A stretch of 64,000 nt of DNA from Clostridium_AM tanneri (GTDB taxonomy: Bacteria; Bacillota; Clostridia; Clostridiales; Clostridiaceae), in contig NZ_JARUJP010000004.1 of assembly GCF_033659955.1 (NCBI RefSeq), forward strand, positions 62,001 through 126,000. The letters are read 5' to 3'. Position numbers and translations under genes: made by a program. Shown in pieces: positions 33,096 through 42,295 of the stretch (its first letter is position 1; every line of letters begins with the position of its first letter). The notes below the pieces were generated by a model. That model saw only the letters and a program-made list of their open reading frames with translations, was not told the DNA's origin and did not search any database.

Positions 33096-35465
33096 CTACT
33101 CTCTATTCTTTAAAACCTCTATCATATCTATTGATTTAACTTTTTTCATTAAAACAAAATTGGTAAAGGTAGTAAAAAGAAGAGTAAGAATTACTGTAAT
33201 AACATAAGTTTTAAGGTTAACTATATAAGGAATACTATAAGAATCTGTACTACTTGCTTCCATGATATATCCACCAAGCCATCTTCCTAGTGGTAATCCT
33301 ATAACTATTCCAAGTATAGTAATTATATAATTCTCATTAAAAACTAGCTTCTTAATTTCTTTATTCTTAAATCCCAATACCTTTAAGGTAGCCAATTCTC
33401 TCTGTCTTTCAAAGATATTTATAGTAGCAATATTATATACAACAGCAATAAGTAAAGATGCTGACAGTATAATTAATACTGCTATAGAGGACTTCATAGC
33501 TGCCATGTTTTTCATCAGTGAATTTTCAGAATCAGCCTTTGATTCTACAAAACTTACAGCAGGCATGTCTTTTAGTTTTCCCTTAACTTCTTCTTCAAAA
33601 ACCTTATTATCTAATCTTAGCACGGCTGAGTTGGCAATTCTTCCTTCTCCTAACAGAACATTTAAATTATCCATAAAACTATAGGTGCTTGAGCCAACAT
33701 ATTGGACTACAGTACCTTTTATTATTACTTCTTTTTTTTCCTTTCCTGGAAAAAAGAATTTTATATATACACTCTCCCCTTGCCTTGCACCAATAATATC
33801 CGCCATCCTTTCCGGTATAAGCAATCCTCTCTCCGGTATAGTTACAGGTTTACCGCTTTTATCTTGTACCTTGTATATTTCTGGTTCTTTAATAAGTGCA
33901 GTAAATAAAACATTTTTACTTTTCCATCCATTAGATAGTTCTATTCCCGTTTGGAAAATTGGCTCCATATATTTTATATGGGGAATGTTCTTAATTTTAT
34001 TTAACTCATCAGTATTTATCAGTTTTGAAAAGTTAACCTTGATATCGTAATTTTGTATATTACTGTATTGCTGGTTTATCATAAAGTCTATAGAATCCTT
34101 CATTCCTAGAGAGATTAAAAGTATTGCAGAGGAAAATATTATTCCTAAGGAGGTTAGCAATGCTCTTCTTTTATATCTTAATAAATTCCTTAATATTATT
34201 TTCCATAGGTAGCCTATATTTTCCCATAATATTTTGATTTTCTCTATAACTATCTTTTTTCCTATTTCCGGCGATTTTTCTCTCATAGCTTCACTAGGCA
34301 TAATTTTAAAGGCCTTTTTACAGGAATTATATCCTGCTAGTAAACAGAAAAATAAGGTAGCTATAGAAGATGGGATTACAAGCCCTAAATAAATCTTTGC
34401 ATTTGCTAAGGGTAAATGGAAATATTGATTAATGAGTTTTGTAAAGCCTATTCCCATATAGGTTCCAAGTATAGAACCTATAACACTACCGACAACTGCA
34501 ATAATGGCAGAATAACAAATATAGTAAAGAAGTACTTGTATATCTGTAAAACCCAGAGCCTTTAGTACTCCTATTTGTACCCTTTGATTTTCTACCATCC
34601 TTCCCATCATAATATAAATAATAACCGCTGCAACAATGAAGAATATAATTGGAAAACTGCTTCCCATGGCTTGCAGCTTCTCAATTTCTTCATTTAGCAT
34701 CATAGTACTCAGATGCTGCTTCCTATCAATAACACTTTTCACGCCAAAGTCTTTCAAACTTTTTTCAATATCCTCTTTTACAGTTTCTATGTCACTATCC
34801 TTAGATAATGAAATAGAGAGACTATTTACATAACCTTTATATCCTAAAAGAGCCTCTCCTAAGGATTGTTTGATATATATAATTCCAAACTTTTTGCTAT
34901 CTGGCATTAATTCACTAGCATCCCTCAAGGTATAAACAAATTCTGGACTTGTCACTGTACCTATAACCTTTATCTTTACCTTGTTTCCATTTATCACTGG
35001 GTAAATATAATCTCCAATATTCAAGTTGTGTGCTTTAAAAAACTCTTCTTGTAAAAGACATTGATTACTTTCTTCTTGAGAAAAATATCTTCCGGATTTC
35101 AATACTATATCATTTACAATATCCTTCTTCACATCAGGAAGAGTAACAAATCTTAAGGTTGCATTTTCTTCCGAAATATTTATACTGTAATCCTGAATGA
35201 TTCTACCTGTTACATTCTTTATGTTAGGCAACTTTCTAACCTTTTCTTCAATATTTAAAGGTGCTTTGTATAAATCCACCCAAATATCTGCTAGCCTGTA
35301 CTCTTTATAGTACCTTTCACTGGAACTAGAAAGATTTCTAAACATTGCATTTATACTGGTATAAAACATAACTCCCAAAACTACAATAATTAGGATGGAG
35401 ATGAATTGTCCTTTGGACTTTTTAATATCTCTAAGTAAGTTTTTGAATAATATGTTCATTACCAT
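33096..35465 (-). CDS. FtsX/MacB-family ABC permease, two-domain
   Basis: 789 residues: a signal-anchor helix (~18-40), a first extracellular MacB-like domain (~45-265), three helices (~270-390), a fourth helix near 430, a second extracellular domain (~455-655) and a last set of three helices (~665-780) ending MKKVKSIDMIEVLKN. This duplicated FtsX arrangement is typical of BceB/YknZ-like and LolCE-like permeases in clostridia. The gene overlaps the ATPase gene by a few bases (ATGGTAATG). The partner ATPase is encoded just upstream and the adaptor just downstream. Confidence 0.92.
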   Translation of the reverse strand: MVMNILFKNLLRDIKKSKGQFISILIIVVLGVMFYTSINAMFRNLSSSSERYYKEYRLADIWVDLYKAPLNIEEKVRKLPNIKNVTGRIIQDYSINISEENATLRFVTLPDVKKDIVNDIVLKSGRYFSQEESNQCLLQEEFFKAHNLNIGDYIYPVINGNKVKIKVIGTVTSPEFVYTLRDASELMPDSKKFGIIYIKQSLGEALLGYKGYVNSLSISLSKDSDIETVKEDIEKSLKDFGVKSVIDRKQHLSTMMLNEEIEKLQAMGSSFPIIFFIVAAVIIYIMMGRMVENQRVQIGVLKALGFTDIQVLLYYICYSAIIAVVGSVIGSILGTYMGIGFTKLINQYFHLPLANAKIYLGLVIPSSIATLFFCLLAGYNSCKKAFKIMPSEAMREKSPEIGKKIVIEKIKILWENIGYLWKIILRNLLRYKRRALLTSLGIIFSSAILLISLGMKDSIDFMINQQYSNIQNYDIKVNFSKLINTDELNKIKNIPHIKYMEPIFQTGIELSNGWKSKNVLFTALIKEPEIYKVQDKSGKPVTIPERGLLIPERMADIIGARQGESVYIKFFFPGKEKKEVIIKGTVVQYVGSSTYSFMDNLNVLLGEGRIANSAVLRLDNKVFEEEVKGKLKDMPAVSFVESKADSENSLMKNMAAMKSSIAVLIILSASLLIAVVYNIATINIFERQRELATLKVLGFKNKEIKKLVFNENYIITILGIVIGLPLGRWLGGYIMEASSTDSYSIPYIVNLKTYVITVILTLLFTTFTNFVLMKKVKSIDMIEVLKNRE

Positions 35466-36166
35466 TCAATCCTTTCAGGTGGTTCTGGATTATCATTAAC
35501 AATTACCTCTTCTACAGTACCACTTCTAACTTTGATAACCTTATCCGCCATAGCTGCAATGGAAGCATTGTGTGTAATAACTATTATTGTCTTATTGGTG
35601 GTTTTATTAATATCATAAAGTAGCTTTAAAATTAATTTTCCTGTGCTGTAATCTAAAGCCCCTGTAGGCTCATCACATAAAAGCAATAATGGATTTTTTA
35701 CAAGAGCTCTCCCTATTGCCACCCTCTGCTGCTCTCCCCCTGAAAGCTGTGCTGGAAAATTTGATGACCTTTCATTTAATCCTATCTTTTCGATAATTTC
35801 TCTTGGATTCAAAGGATTATCACTAAGTCCCGTAACTAACTCAATATTCTCCAATGCCGTGAGGTTAGCCATCAAGTTATAAAATTGAAATACAAACCCT
35901 ATATTTTTTCTTCTATACATAGTCAGTTCATTATCTGAATACTTTGTTATATCTTTTCCCTCTACATAGACCTCACCTGAGGTAGGTCTATCCATTCCGC
36001 CAATGATGTTTAACACCGTGCTTTTTCCAGACCCACTTGGCCCAAGTACTACAACAAATTCTCCTCTTAGTATCTCAAAATTTATTCCATCTGACGCCTT
36101 TACTACTATTTCCCCCATGGTATATTCTTTTATAACATCCTTAACTACAACTATAGGATCTCCCAT
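35459..36166 (-). CDS. ABC transporter ATPase (MacB/LolD type)
   Basis: 235 residues with all ATPase motifs: Walker A GPSGSGKS (42-49), Q loop (FVFQFYNLMANLTALEN), signature LSGGEQQR, Walker B LLLCDEPTGALD and the switch histidine in VITHNASI. It belongs to the MacB/LolD/BceA branch that drives FtsX-type permeases. GGGGGTGAT precedes the ATG. It is the first gene of the TetR-regulated operon. Confidence 0.95.
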   Translation of the reverse strand: MGDPIVVVKDVIKEYTMGEIVVKASDGINFEILRGEFVVVLGPSGSGKSTVLNIIGGMDRPTSGEVYVEGKDITKYSDNELTMYRRKNIGFVFQFYNLMANLTALENIELVTGLSDNPLNPREIIEKIGLNERSSNFPAQLSGGEQQRVAIGRALVKNPLLLLCDEPTGALDYSTGKLILKLLYDINKTTNKTIIVITHNASIAAMADKVIKVRSGTVEEVIVNDNPEPPERIEW

Positions 36167-36189
36167 TCTATATCACCCCCATATGAATT

Positions 36190-36245
36190 TTGACCCCATG
36201 GTCAATGATTGATAATATTATGCGCTATTTTGACCAGGTAGTCAA
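36190..36245 (-). promoter_or_regulatory. Operon promoter with two TetR operators
   Basis: On the minus strand TTGACT (36245-36240), 17 bp, CATAAT (36222-36217). The 16-bp palindrome TTGACTACCTGGTCAA (36245-36230) covers the -35 box, and a second, TTGACCATGGGGTCAA (36205-36190), lies between the -10 box and the start codon. Their centres are exactly 40 bp apart. Both share TTGAC-N6-GTCAA. Confidence 0.8.
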
Positions 36246-36456
36246 GAGTTAAGGAGATAGTTTATTATTTTTCTTTAAAATGCGAGGGACGTTTCACTAC
36301 TATACTAATGTAACCGCAATAGTTGACTAAAACTTTTGTTGCCAATTGCATACAACCAAGTAGTAAACCATCCCTTAAAACTAATAAGTAATGACCCTCT
36401 CCAAAGTATTAATTTACTGATAGCATAAGCTGTGCTAGCTTCATCATTAGACTTAG

Positions 36457-37320
36457 TTATATCTTCCACGTTACTATATATTCTTCATTGTTCATATGGC
36501 TTTTAGTTTCTAATTCTTCAACAATCCAATTTCCACTTAAGCCCAACTCCTTGGCTGTCAACTCAAAATGACACATAGCAATACCCATATCTATCCTTTG
36601 TATATCAAAGCCCAAAGCTCTTCCATATCCTTTGGTAGGCGAAAGATAGAAGCGAAATTTATTCCCATCCTTTATTATTCTCCAGGGCTGCTTATTAGAA
36701 GCTGATGGAGCAAGACGAAGCATTTCAAGCGGCATAAAATAATCTCCTGCACATTCTTTGCTTAATGGATTATTAAAGCTTTCATTGTAGAAAAGCTCCT
36801 TCCAAGACTTTCTATTTTTTGAACCAGAAGCAAATTTAAGCACAGAATCTACAAAACTGCTTTTCTCACTAGCATATCCTATTGGTGTTACTATTGGGAG
36901 AAGTTCTTCTTCCGCCAGTGCTATGGCCTTAGCAAACTCACCTTTCTTAAAGGTACCACCTAACCAACAGGTTCCTAGACCTAGAGAAGTAGCATATAGT
37001 ATGAATTTTTCAAATTCATATCCAAGCTCTTCCATAGCTCTGTCTCCTTTTTCTACTGCTGCTGCCACGAAAAGTGAAGCTCCCTTTATAACTCCATAGG
37101 TGCCAAGTTTGATATTAGAGTTAGTAGAAATAGTTTTGCTATTTATTAATTTAAACCTAACCTTTCTGCTAAAAGGACCTCTTAAATTATCAATGAATGT
37201 AATCAGCTCCTCTTCCATTTCTTTTGCAATAGACTTGCTTATATATGTTCTAACAGAGGTTCTCTGCCTTATAATATCATAAATTGGCCTGCTAAATATC
37301 TGATCTTGTTTTTCTCTCAT
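36457..37320 (-). CDS. Nitroreductase-family protein (TM1586-like, double domain)
   Basis: 287 residues from the ATG at 37320 behind AAAGGAG; a longer frame would run into the preceding gene. The first half starts RPIYDIIRQRTSVRTY. The centre holds FEKFILYATSLGLGTCWLGG, and the end has LRLAPSASNKQPWRII and DMGIAMCHFELTA, the usual FMN-binding stretches of nitroreductases. The two-part fold in one chain fits the TM1586 type. It is an FMN/NAD(P)H-dependent reductase; the substrate is unknown. It lies 28 bp after the ArsC-like gene and may be cotranscribed. Confidence 0.88.
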   Translation of the reverse strand: MREKQDQIFSRPIYDIIRQRTSVRTYISKSIAKEMEEELITFIDNLRGPFSRKVRFKLINSKTISTNSNIKLGTYGVIKGASLFVAAAVEKGDRAMEELGYEFEKFILYATSLGLGTCWLGGTFKKGEFAKAIALAEEELLPIVTPIGYASEKSSFVDSVLKFASGSKNRKSWKELFYNESFNNPLSKECAGDYFMPLEMLRLAPSASNKQPWRIIKDGNKFRFYLSPTKGYGRALGFDIQRIDMGIAMCHFELTAKELGLSGNWIVEELETKSHMNNEEYIVTWKI

Positions 37321-37348
37321 AATATTTCTCCTTTCATAAATTTGCATT

Positions 37349-37696
37349 CTACTTTGCATCTTCCCACTCTTTCCATACATCCGGTTGATATCCTACGGTA
37401 GCCTCCTTTCCATTCCGAACTATAGGTGTTTTATATAGCTTAGGATTTTTAAATAATAGTTCTTCCTTTACACTGCTGGTTCTGATATTTTCTAAATTTA
37501 ATATTTTATATTCCTTTGCTTTATTATTTATAAGATTATTTAGACCTACTGAAGATTTTACACTTTCAAATTCTCCCTTGCTTAGGCTTTTTTCATTTAA
37601 ATCTACAAGTTGATATTTGATTTTTCTTTCTTTGAAATATCTTTCAGCTTTTTTAGTATCAAAACATTTCTTTGCACCAAATATTTGAATATTCAT
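37349..37696 (-). CDS. ArsC/Spx-family thioredoxin-fold protein
   Basis: 115 residues. The N-terminal strand-turn GAKKCFDTKKAERYF places C11 at the redox position, and the family motif LYKTPIVRNGKEATVGY is at ~88-104. The lack of a CxxC pair and of the full arsenate loop argues for a YffB/Spx-like role rather than confirmed arsenate reduction. No ars genes are nearby. It precedes the nitroreductase gene on the same strand. Confidence 0.88.
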   Translation of the reverse strand: MNIQIFGAKKCFDTKKAERYFKERKIKYQLVDLNEKSLSKGEFESVKSSVGLNNLINNKAKEYKILNLENIRTSSVKEELLFKNPKLYKTPIVRNGKEATVGYQPDVWKEWEDAK

Positions 37697-37784
37697 TTAT
37701 ACACACTCCCAACTATATCCTAACTAAGCTAACATCAGTCTTATATTTATACTTATATAATAGATACATATAATCAATAGTTAT

Positions 37785-39205
37785 AGTGAACTCTCCCCCA
37801 CTTTAGAAGTGGAGACTTCATAAGACTTAAAAATCTATGCAATCCTTATTCTTATAGGCGTATCCACTTCGCCACTACTGTATAGGACTTGTGAGTCCAC
37901 AACGCTACTTTTCTTTAATATGTTTAATGCTCCATTAACATCAGCATTTAGGTAATATCCATTTTTAGTTTTATACAATCCTCTTTTTATTCTGTTACCA
38001 CTAAAAATTATATCTGTTGGATTATCTGCATTGTATTTAGGTATAGTATCATTGTCAAAAAAACTTTCCCTTGAAGTATAGCTTTCTTCTTGTTTTACAA
38101 AGTTAACTCCATATAGCCTACAAAGGTATTCTAACTTTTCTTTTATATCTCCAACTGGTATATTAACAAAGTTCTGATTATTAATTTTACCTAAATTACT
38201 ATCCTTTTGAAGTGTTTCATTATATCCAATTACTAGGTTTCCTATATTGTTTCCTAAGCAATAATTAATGATATATCTACAAGTCTTATTAATATAATCA
38301 TTTACTTTATTATTTCTGTTGTTTCTTAATATAGACTGTTTTTTAGTAGTTCCCTTAGTTCCTTGTAAGTCCTTTATGCTTTGTAATCTACTATTTTCTT
38401 TATTAAACCATTGATTAATAGACTTTAACTTTCTTCCATCTATGATAAATGTTTTTCCTTCACTTGTTACACAAGTAGCAAGATTATTAATACCTATATC
38501 TATTGCAAGTGCTTTTGTTTTATCTAAATCCCTTTGAGTTTCAACTACTTCATAGGTATATTGAATTTCAAAGAACCTTGCATTATCTTTAGGTATTATT
38601 CTAATCTCTTTTATTTTTTTATCTAAAAGTATGGGCGGTATTTTAATTTTAATAGGCTTATGAGTCTTTTTATAATTGTTTGAATAAGGAATAATTAGTT
38701 CATTATCCTTTACCCTTACAAAACCTATTACAAGAGTTGCAAAACCATCTTTTTTAAGATATTTAGGTAGTTTAATTGCTCTAAAATCATATGTACCCTT
38801 TTTTGCAAGTTTAATTAGTCCAAAAAATGACTTAAATACTCCATCTACTTCTTTTAGAATTTGTTGAGCCATGTTACTGTTTAGTAATTTATAATTTTCA
38901 TTACTTTTACAAATAGCATAGTTCTTTTCATAATTAAGATATTCCTTTTGTTCAAGGTAATATTGTCTTACATTATACAAACCATAGTTATATAGATTTT
39001 TAGCAATATGAGATAACTCTCTAATATTTTCATAGTTTTCTTTAGATAGTTTTTTCAACTGTTGTTTTACACATAGATACATCTTTACTCACCTCGCTTT
39101 CTATTTATATTATGCCATATTTTTACTATTAATTGTAGTATTTAGTAAAATATAATATCACGATATACACGCAGGCTTACATCCTCCACCTGTAGAGGAT
39201 GGGGT
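37785..39205 (-). mobile_element. IS200/IS605-type element carrying only tnpB
   Basis: The tnpB gene is flanked by short hairpins. Upstream, CATCCTC/GAGGATG lies at 39180-39201. Downstream, CCACTT/AAGTGG lies at 37798-37812 in CTCCCCCACTTTAGAAGTGG. Such subterminal hairpins mark the two ends of this IS family. No tnpA (Y1 transposase) is present, so movement would need one in trans. The exact ends are my estimate. Confidence 0.6.
37835..39082 (-). CDS. tnpB: TnpB RNA-guided endonuclease, IS605 family
   Basis: 415 residues. The RuvC-type catalytic residues are in place: D195 (LAIDIGINN), E289 (VIGYNET) and D381 (LNADVNGALNI). The usual four-cysteine zinc finger before the last motif is absent; the region reads YTSRESFFDNDTIPKY and FSGNRIKRGLYKTKNG, a known zinc-less variant of the family. 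TnpB cuts DNA guided by an RNA made from the 3' end of the element, which helps keep the element in place. The ATG follows GCGAGGTGAG. The frame is intact, with no sign of decay. Confidence 0.93.
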   Translation of the reverse strand: MYLCVKQQLKKLSKENYENIRELSHIAKNLYNYGLYNVRQYYLEQKEYLNYEKNYAICKSNENYKLLNSNMAQQILKEVDGVFKSFFGLIKLAKKGTYDFRAIKLPKYLKKDGFATLVIGFVRVKDNELIIPYSNNYKKTHKPIKIKIPPILLDKKIKEIRIIPKDNARFFEIQYTYEVVETQRDLDKTKALAIDIGINNLATCVTSEGKTFIIDGRKLKSINQWFNKENSRLQSIKDLQGTKGTTKKQSILRNNRNNKVNDYINKTCRYIINYCLGNNIGNLVIGYNETLQKDSNLGKINNQNFVNIPVGDIKEKLEYLCRLYGVNFVKQEESYTSRESFFDNDTIPKYNADNPTDIIFSGNRIKRGLYKTKNGYYLNADVNGALNILKKSSVVDSQVLYSSGEVDTPIRIRIA

Positions 39206-39482
39206 GTTACGCCTTATTAGATAAAACTTTTCTCTGCAAAAATAAATACCTAATTTTAACAAAAAGGGGCTGTCGCACTAAAATAATTAATGCGACAGCC
39301 CCTTAAAATCAACCCATATGATAAGAACTATGTTATCAAGTTTAAGATTAACTCATTTCCAAGATGCTTAACAAAAATCTAAATACTTTGCTTATATACC
39401 TTCATAGTAATTATGCAGTTATTTTACTTTATTAAATTTTTATATCTTATAGCGTAAATACCTGTTGATGTATTTTTATTCT
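39083..39482. other. Intergenic stretch with IS end and terminator
   Basis: This 400-bp stretch has the upstream hairpin of the tnpB element (39180-39201) and the terminator at 39264-39304. No gene is supported. Confidence 0.5.
39264..39304 (-). terminator. Strong stem-loop terminator
   Basis: A perfect 14-bp stem, AAGGGGCTGTCGCA against TGCGACAGCCCCTT, has a 13-nt loop. It is GC-rich against a very AT-rich background and can act on both strands. It probably ends the small membrane protein transcript. Confidence 0.8.
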
Positions 39483-39710
39483 TTAAATTTTCATAAATGT
39501 TCCAATACTCCTATAATACATCAATATAATTTCTGCTATCACTCCTACTATTAATACATTTGCTATGATAAAAAATATTATTTTTATTCTATTTGTTGAA
39601 TACTGGGAATGCTTTTTACTTCTTTTAATATCACTATATAATACATAATCAACTAATAATAACGTTATAAATAATATAAATATGAGCAATATCACCCAAC
39701 TAGGATTCAT
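39483..39710 (-). CDS. Small two-helix membrane protein
   Basis: 75 residues from the ATG at 39710, which follows AAGGAGATG; an upstream frame adds 11 residues without a site. Two hydrophobic helices (WVILLIFILFITLLLVDYVL and IIFFIIANVLIVGVIAEIIL) are joined by a basic loop (DIKRSKKHSQYSTNRIK), so both ends are probably outside. I do not recognise the family. Single gene with its own terminator. Confidence 0.7.
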   Translation of the reverse strand: MNPSWVILLIFILFITLLLVDYVLYSDIKRSKKHSQYSTNRIKIIFFIIANVLIVGVIAEIILMYYRSIGTFMKI

Positions 39711-40153
39711 AATACATCTCCTTAATAATTTATCATATACCAATCTTTATTGATTTAGATTGGATATCTACTTATACATGTATGTCAAGCTGAAATTTTT
39801 GTAGTATTTTGAATTGTATGATTAATCATAACACCTATATGAGTTTTTTTCAATATATTACACTAAATTCCACAAGGGTATTACTTACAGTACAAACAAA
39901 TCTTAACTATACTACAATATTTATTTGTATGATGTTTCATCATAGCTAATATAGCCCCTCCTAATAAATCTTTCTATTATTTCTTTATAAGTAATAATAG
40001 TGTATTTACTTTTGTTTTCCAATTCCATTTTCTAGCCATAAAAAATGACACCTCCAATATATTTTAATATTGAAAGTGTCATATATCTGTTTATTAAAAA
40101 TTCATAATTACATATTTCTAGAGAATATCCTCAAAGCCTTGATATTACTACCT
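39711..40153. other. Intergenic stretch, terminator only
   Basis: 443 bp, strongly AT-rich. Apart from the terminator at 40045-40082, I see no gene, repeat or clear promoter. Confidence 0.5.
40045..40082 (-). terminator. Terminator of the DUF1846 gene
   Basis: ATGACAC-CAATAT pairs with ATATTG-GTGTCAT and is followed on the minus strand by TTTTTTATGG. It lies about 70 bp past the stop codon. Confidence 0.85.
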
Positions 40154-41662
40154 TTAATTGTTGTAGTAAAGACTTTCTGAGGAATACTCAGGATCACTTG
40201 TTATATCTATACCAAGCTTTCCAAAAGTCTGATCATCACTAGTGCTTAAAATAGTAGTTGAATGCGCTTGGCAGCCTCTAAGAAGAGAAAGTTTCTCCAA
40301 TGCCACCTGTGCCATCGGATTTGTTGCAGCACATATGCTAAGTGCTATTAATACTTCCTCACAGTTTAATGCAGTATTTCTGCTACCTAAAGTTTTTGAC
40401 TTTAGATTCATAATTGGTTCAAGTATTACAGGAGAAATAAGATGGATTTCATCAGAAATATTTGCAAGATGCTTAACAGCATTTAAAATCGCAGCAGCAG
40501 TTGCATCTAATAGATCTGAACTTTTACCTGTTAGTATGGTTCCGTCATTAAGTTCTATTGCAACCGCAGAGCAAATTTCATTTCTATCATTGCATTCCTT
40601 TAACTTTGCTTCGCGCACTCTTGCAGGTATAACAACCTTTCTATCTTCTGGCTTTAAGTTTAACTCTTCCATAATAAGTTTTACTCTTTGAAGTGTTTCC
40701 TTATTTACATATCCTTTTTTATACTCACAACCTGTTTTAAAATATCTTCTGATTATCTCCTGTCTTGAAGCTTCTTTAACTGCTTCATCATCAGTAATTC
40801 CAAAGCCTACTCTGTTAACTCCCATATCTGTCGGTGACTTATACACAGATTCTTCTCCGGTTATTTTTTCTATTATTCTCTTAAGCACAGGAAAAGTTTC
40901 AATGTCACGATTATAATTTACGGATATTTTGTTATAAGCATCAAAGTGGAATGAGTCAATCATATTTACATCTTCAAGATCTGCTGTTGCAGCTTCATAA
41001 GCAATATTTAATGGGTGTTTTAATGGAACATTCCATACTGGGAAGGTTTCGAATTTTGAATAACCTGCTGCTTTTCCTCTTCTATATTCGTGGTAAAGTT
41101 GGCTAAGACAAGTTGCTAGCTTTCCACTTCCTGGACCTGGGGCTGTTACAACAACGATAGGTTTTGTAGTCTCTATATAAGGATTTTTACCATACCCTTC
41201 ATCACTAACGATTGTATCTACATCAGTAGGGTATCCCTTAGTTGCTCGGTGAGTATATACTTTTATACCTCTGCGCTCAAGCTTATTCATAAAAACAGTT
41301 GCTGATGGCTGCTCATCATATCTAGTAATTACAACACTATTTACATCAAGCTCGTAGGCTCTTAAATCGTCAATTAGTCTTAAAACGTCCATGTCATAAG
41401 TTATACCGAAGTCTCCTCTAATTTTGTTTCTTTCGATATCTCCTGCATAAACACAGATAATAACTTCAACTTTTTCTTTTAATTTATGTAATAACTTGAT
41501 TTTTGCATTCTCATCAAATCCCGGTAAAACTCTTTTAGCATGAAGATCAAATAAAAGTTTTCCTCCAAATTCTAAGTACAGCTTATCATAATTATTTACT
41601 CTTTCTAAAATATACTTTGACTGCTCTTCTAAATACTTCTTGTGATCAAATCCTATCTTCAT
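40154..41662 (-). CDS. DUF1846 family protein
   Basis: 502 residues, the full family length. It starts MKIGFDHKKYLEEQSKYILE and holds a P-loop-like APGPGSGKLATCLSQLYHEY (~174-193) and the well-conserved NVPLKHPLNIAYEAATADL. The family is common in clostridia, streptococci and other Firmicutes, is cytosolic, and has known crystal structures but no firmly assigned function. A nucleotide-linked role is suggested by the glycine-rich loop. Monocistronic. Confidence 0.93.
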   Translation of the reverse strand: MKIGFDHKKYLEEQSKYILERVNNYDKLYLEFGGKLLFDLHAKRVLPGFDENAKIKLLHKLKEKVEVIICVYAGDIERNKIRGDFGITYDMDVLRLIDDLRAYELDVNSVVITRYDEQPSATVFMNKLERRGIKVYTHRATKGYPTDVDTIVSDEGYGKNPYIETTKPIVVVTAPGPGSGKLATCLSQLYHEYRRGKAAGYSKFETFPVWNVPLKHPLNIAYEAATADLEDVNMIDSFHFDAYNKISVNYNRDIETFPVLKRIIEKITGEESVYKSPTDMGVNRVGFGITDDEAVKEASRQEIIRRYFKTGCEYKKGYVNKETLQRVKLIMEELNLKPEDRKVVIPARVREAKLKECNDRNEICSAVAIELNDGTILTGKSSDLLDATAAAILNAVKHLANISDEIHLISPVILEPIMNLKSKTLGSRNTALNCEEVLIALSICAATNPMAQVALEKLSLLRGCQAHSTTILSTSDDQTFGKLGIDITSDPEYSSESLYYNN

Positions 41663-41810
41663 CTTTAACTCCTTTTACTATAAAATTTTTATATTTAACA
41701 TATTATTACAATGATTAATATTTAACACTTATTTACGACTCTTTATTATTGCATAATTTTATGAAAAAGTAAATATTTTTTATAAAATTATTTTAGATCT
41801 AAAAAAACCA

Positions 41811-41850
41811 AGGACGATTCACTATTATTTTAATAATAGTAAATCGTCCT
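41811..41850 (-). terminator. Terminator of the acidic protein gene
   Basis: A 19-bp stem with one mismatch (AGGACGATTCACTATTATT against AATAATAGTAAATCGTCCT) and a 2-nt loop is followed on the minus strand by TTGGTTTTTTT. Confidence 0.9.
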
Positions 41851-41857
41851 CTAGACA

Positions 41858-42283
41858 TTATTCTGCCTGAGTTAAAAGTCTCTTCATAATATCTCTTAAT
41901 TTTAGCTCCCCAAGACCCTCATGAGCTATTACCGCAATTAACTTTATATCTCCATACGATTCATCCAGTTTATAAGCTCTAATATCTAAAATAGCCTCTT
42001 CTGGTATATATTCTTCAATATCCGTTGCAAGATCTTCTGCTAATGTAAGGTATTCTTCAAATAGATCATCCTCATTACTTTGATCTACATTGTAGTCTTC
42101 TTCGTAATCTTCCTCCATCATATCTTTTAAAACATCTACACCAACACTTAGATTAAAAGCCAATATATCTTCTCTTTTTGACCCTTTACTCATATCCTTA
42201 ATTACTTTAAATTCTGTATTTTCTTCAATAGTTTCTTTAATCTCTTTACTATCTATAACTTGATTTCCAAATGCTATGTACAT
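41858..42283 (-). CDS. Acidic hypothetical protein
   Basis: 141 residues, strongly acidic in the middle (DMMEEDYEEDYNVDQSNEDD). An alpha/beta-like C-terminus ends LRDIMKRLLTQAE. No signal peptide or membrane helix. It starts 12 bp after the cyclophilin gene stop on the opposite side of the unit order (the two run in the same direction, cyclophilin downstream in coordinates but upstream in transcription). I do not recognise the family. Confidence 0.7.
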   Translation of the reverse strand: MYIAFGNQVIDSKEIKETIEENTEFKVIKDMSKGSKREDILAFNLSVGVDVLKDMMEEDYEEDYNVDQSNEDDLFEEYLTLAEDLATDIEEYIPEEAILDIRAYKLDESYGDIKLIAVIAHEGLGELKLRDIMKRLLTQAE

Positions 42284-42295
42284 TTTTAGCCTCCT

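Noticed and set aside
37349..37696. Arsenate reductase as part of an ars operon
   Set aside because: Only one cysteine is in a suitable place and no arsB, acr3 or arsR gene is nearby; annotated as ArsC/Spx-like only.
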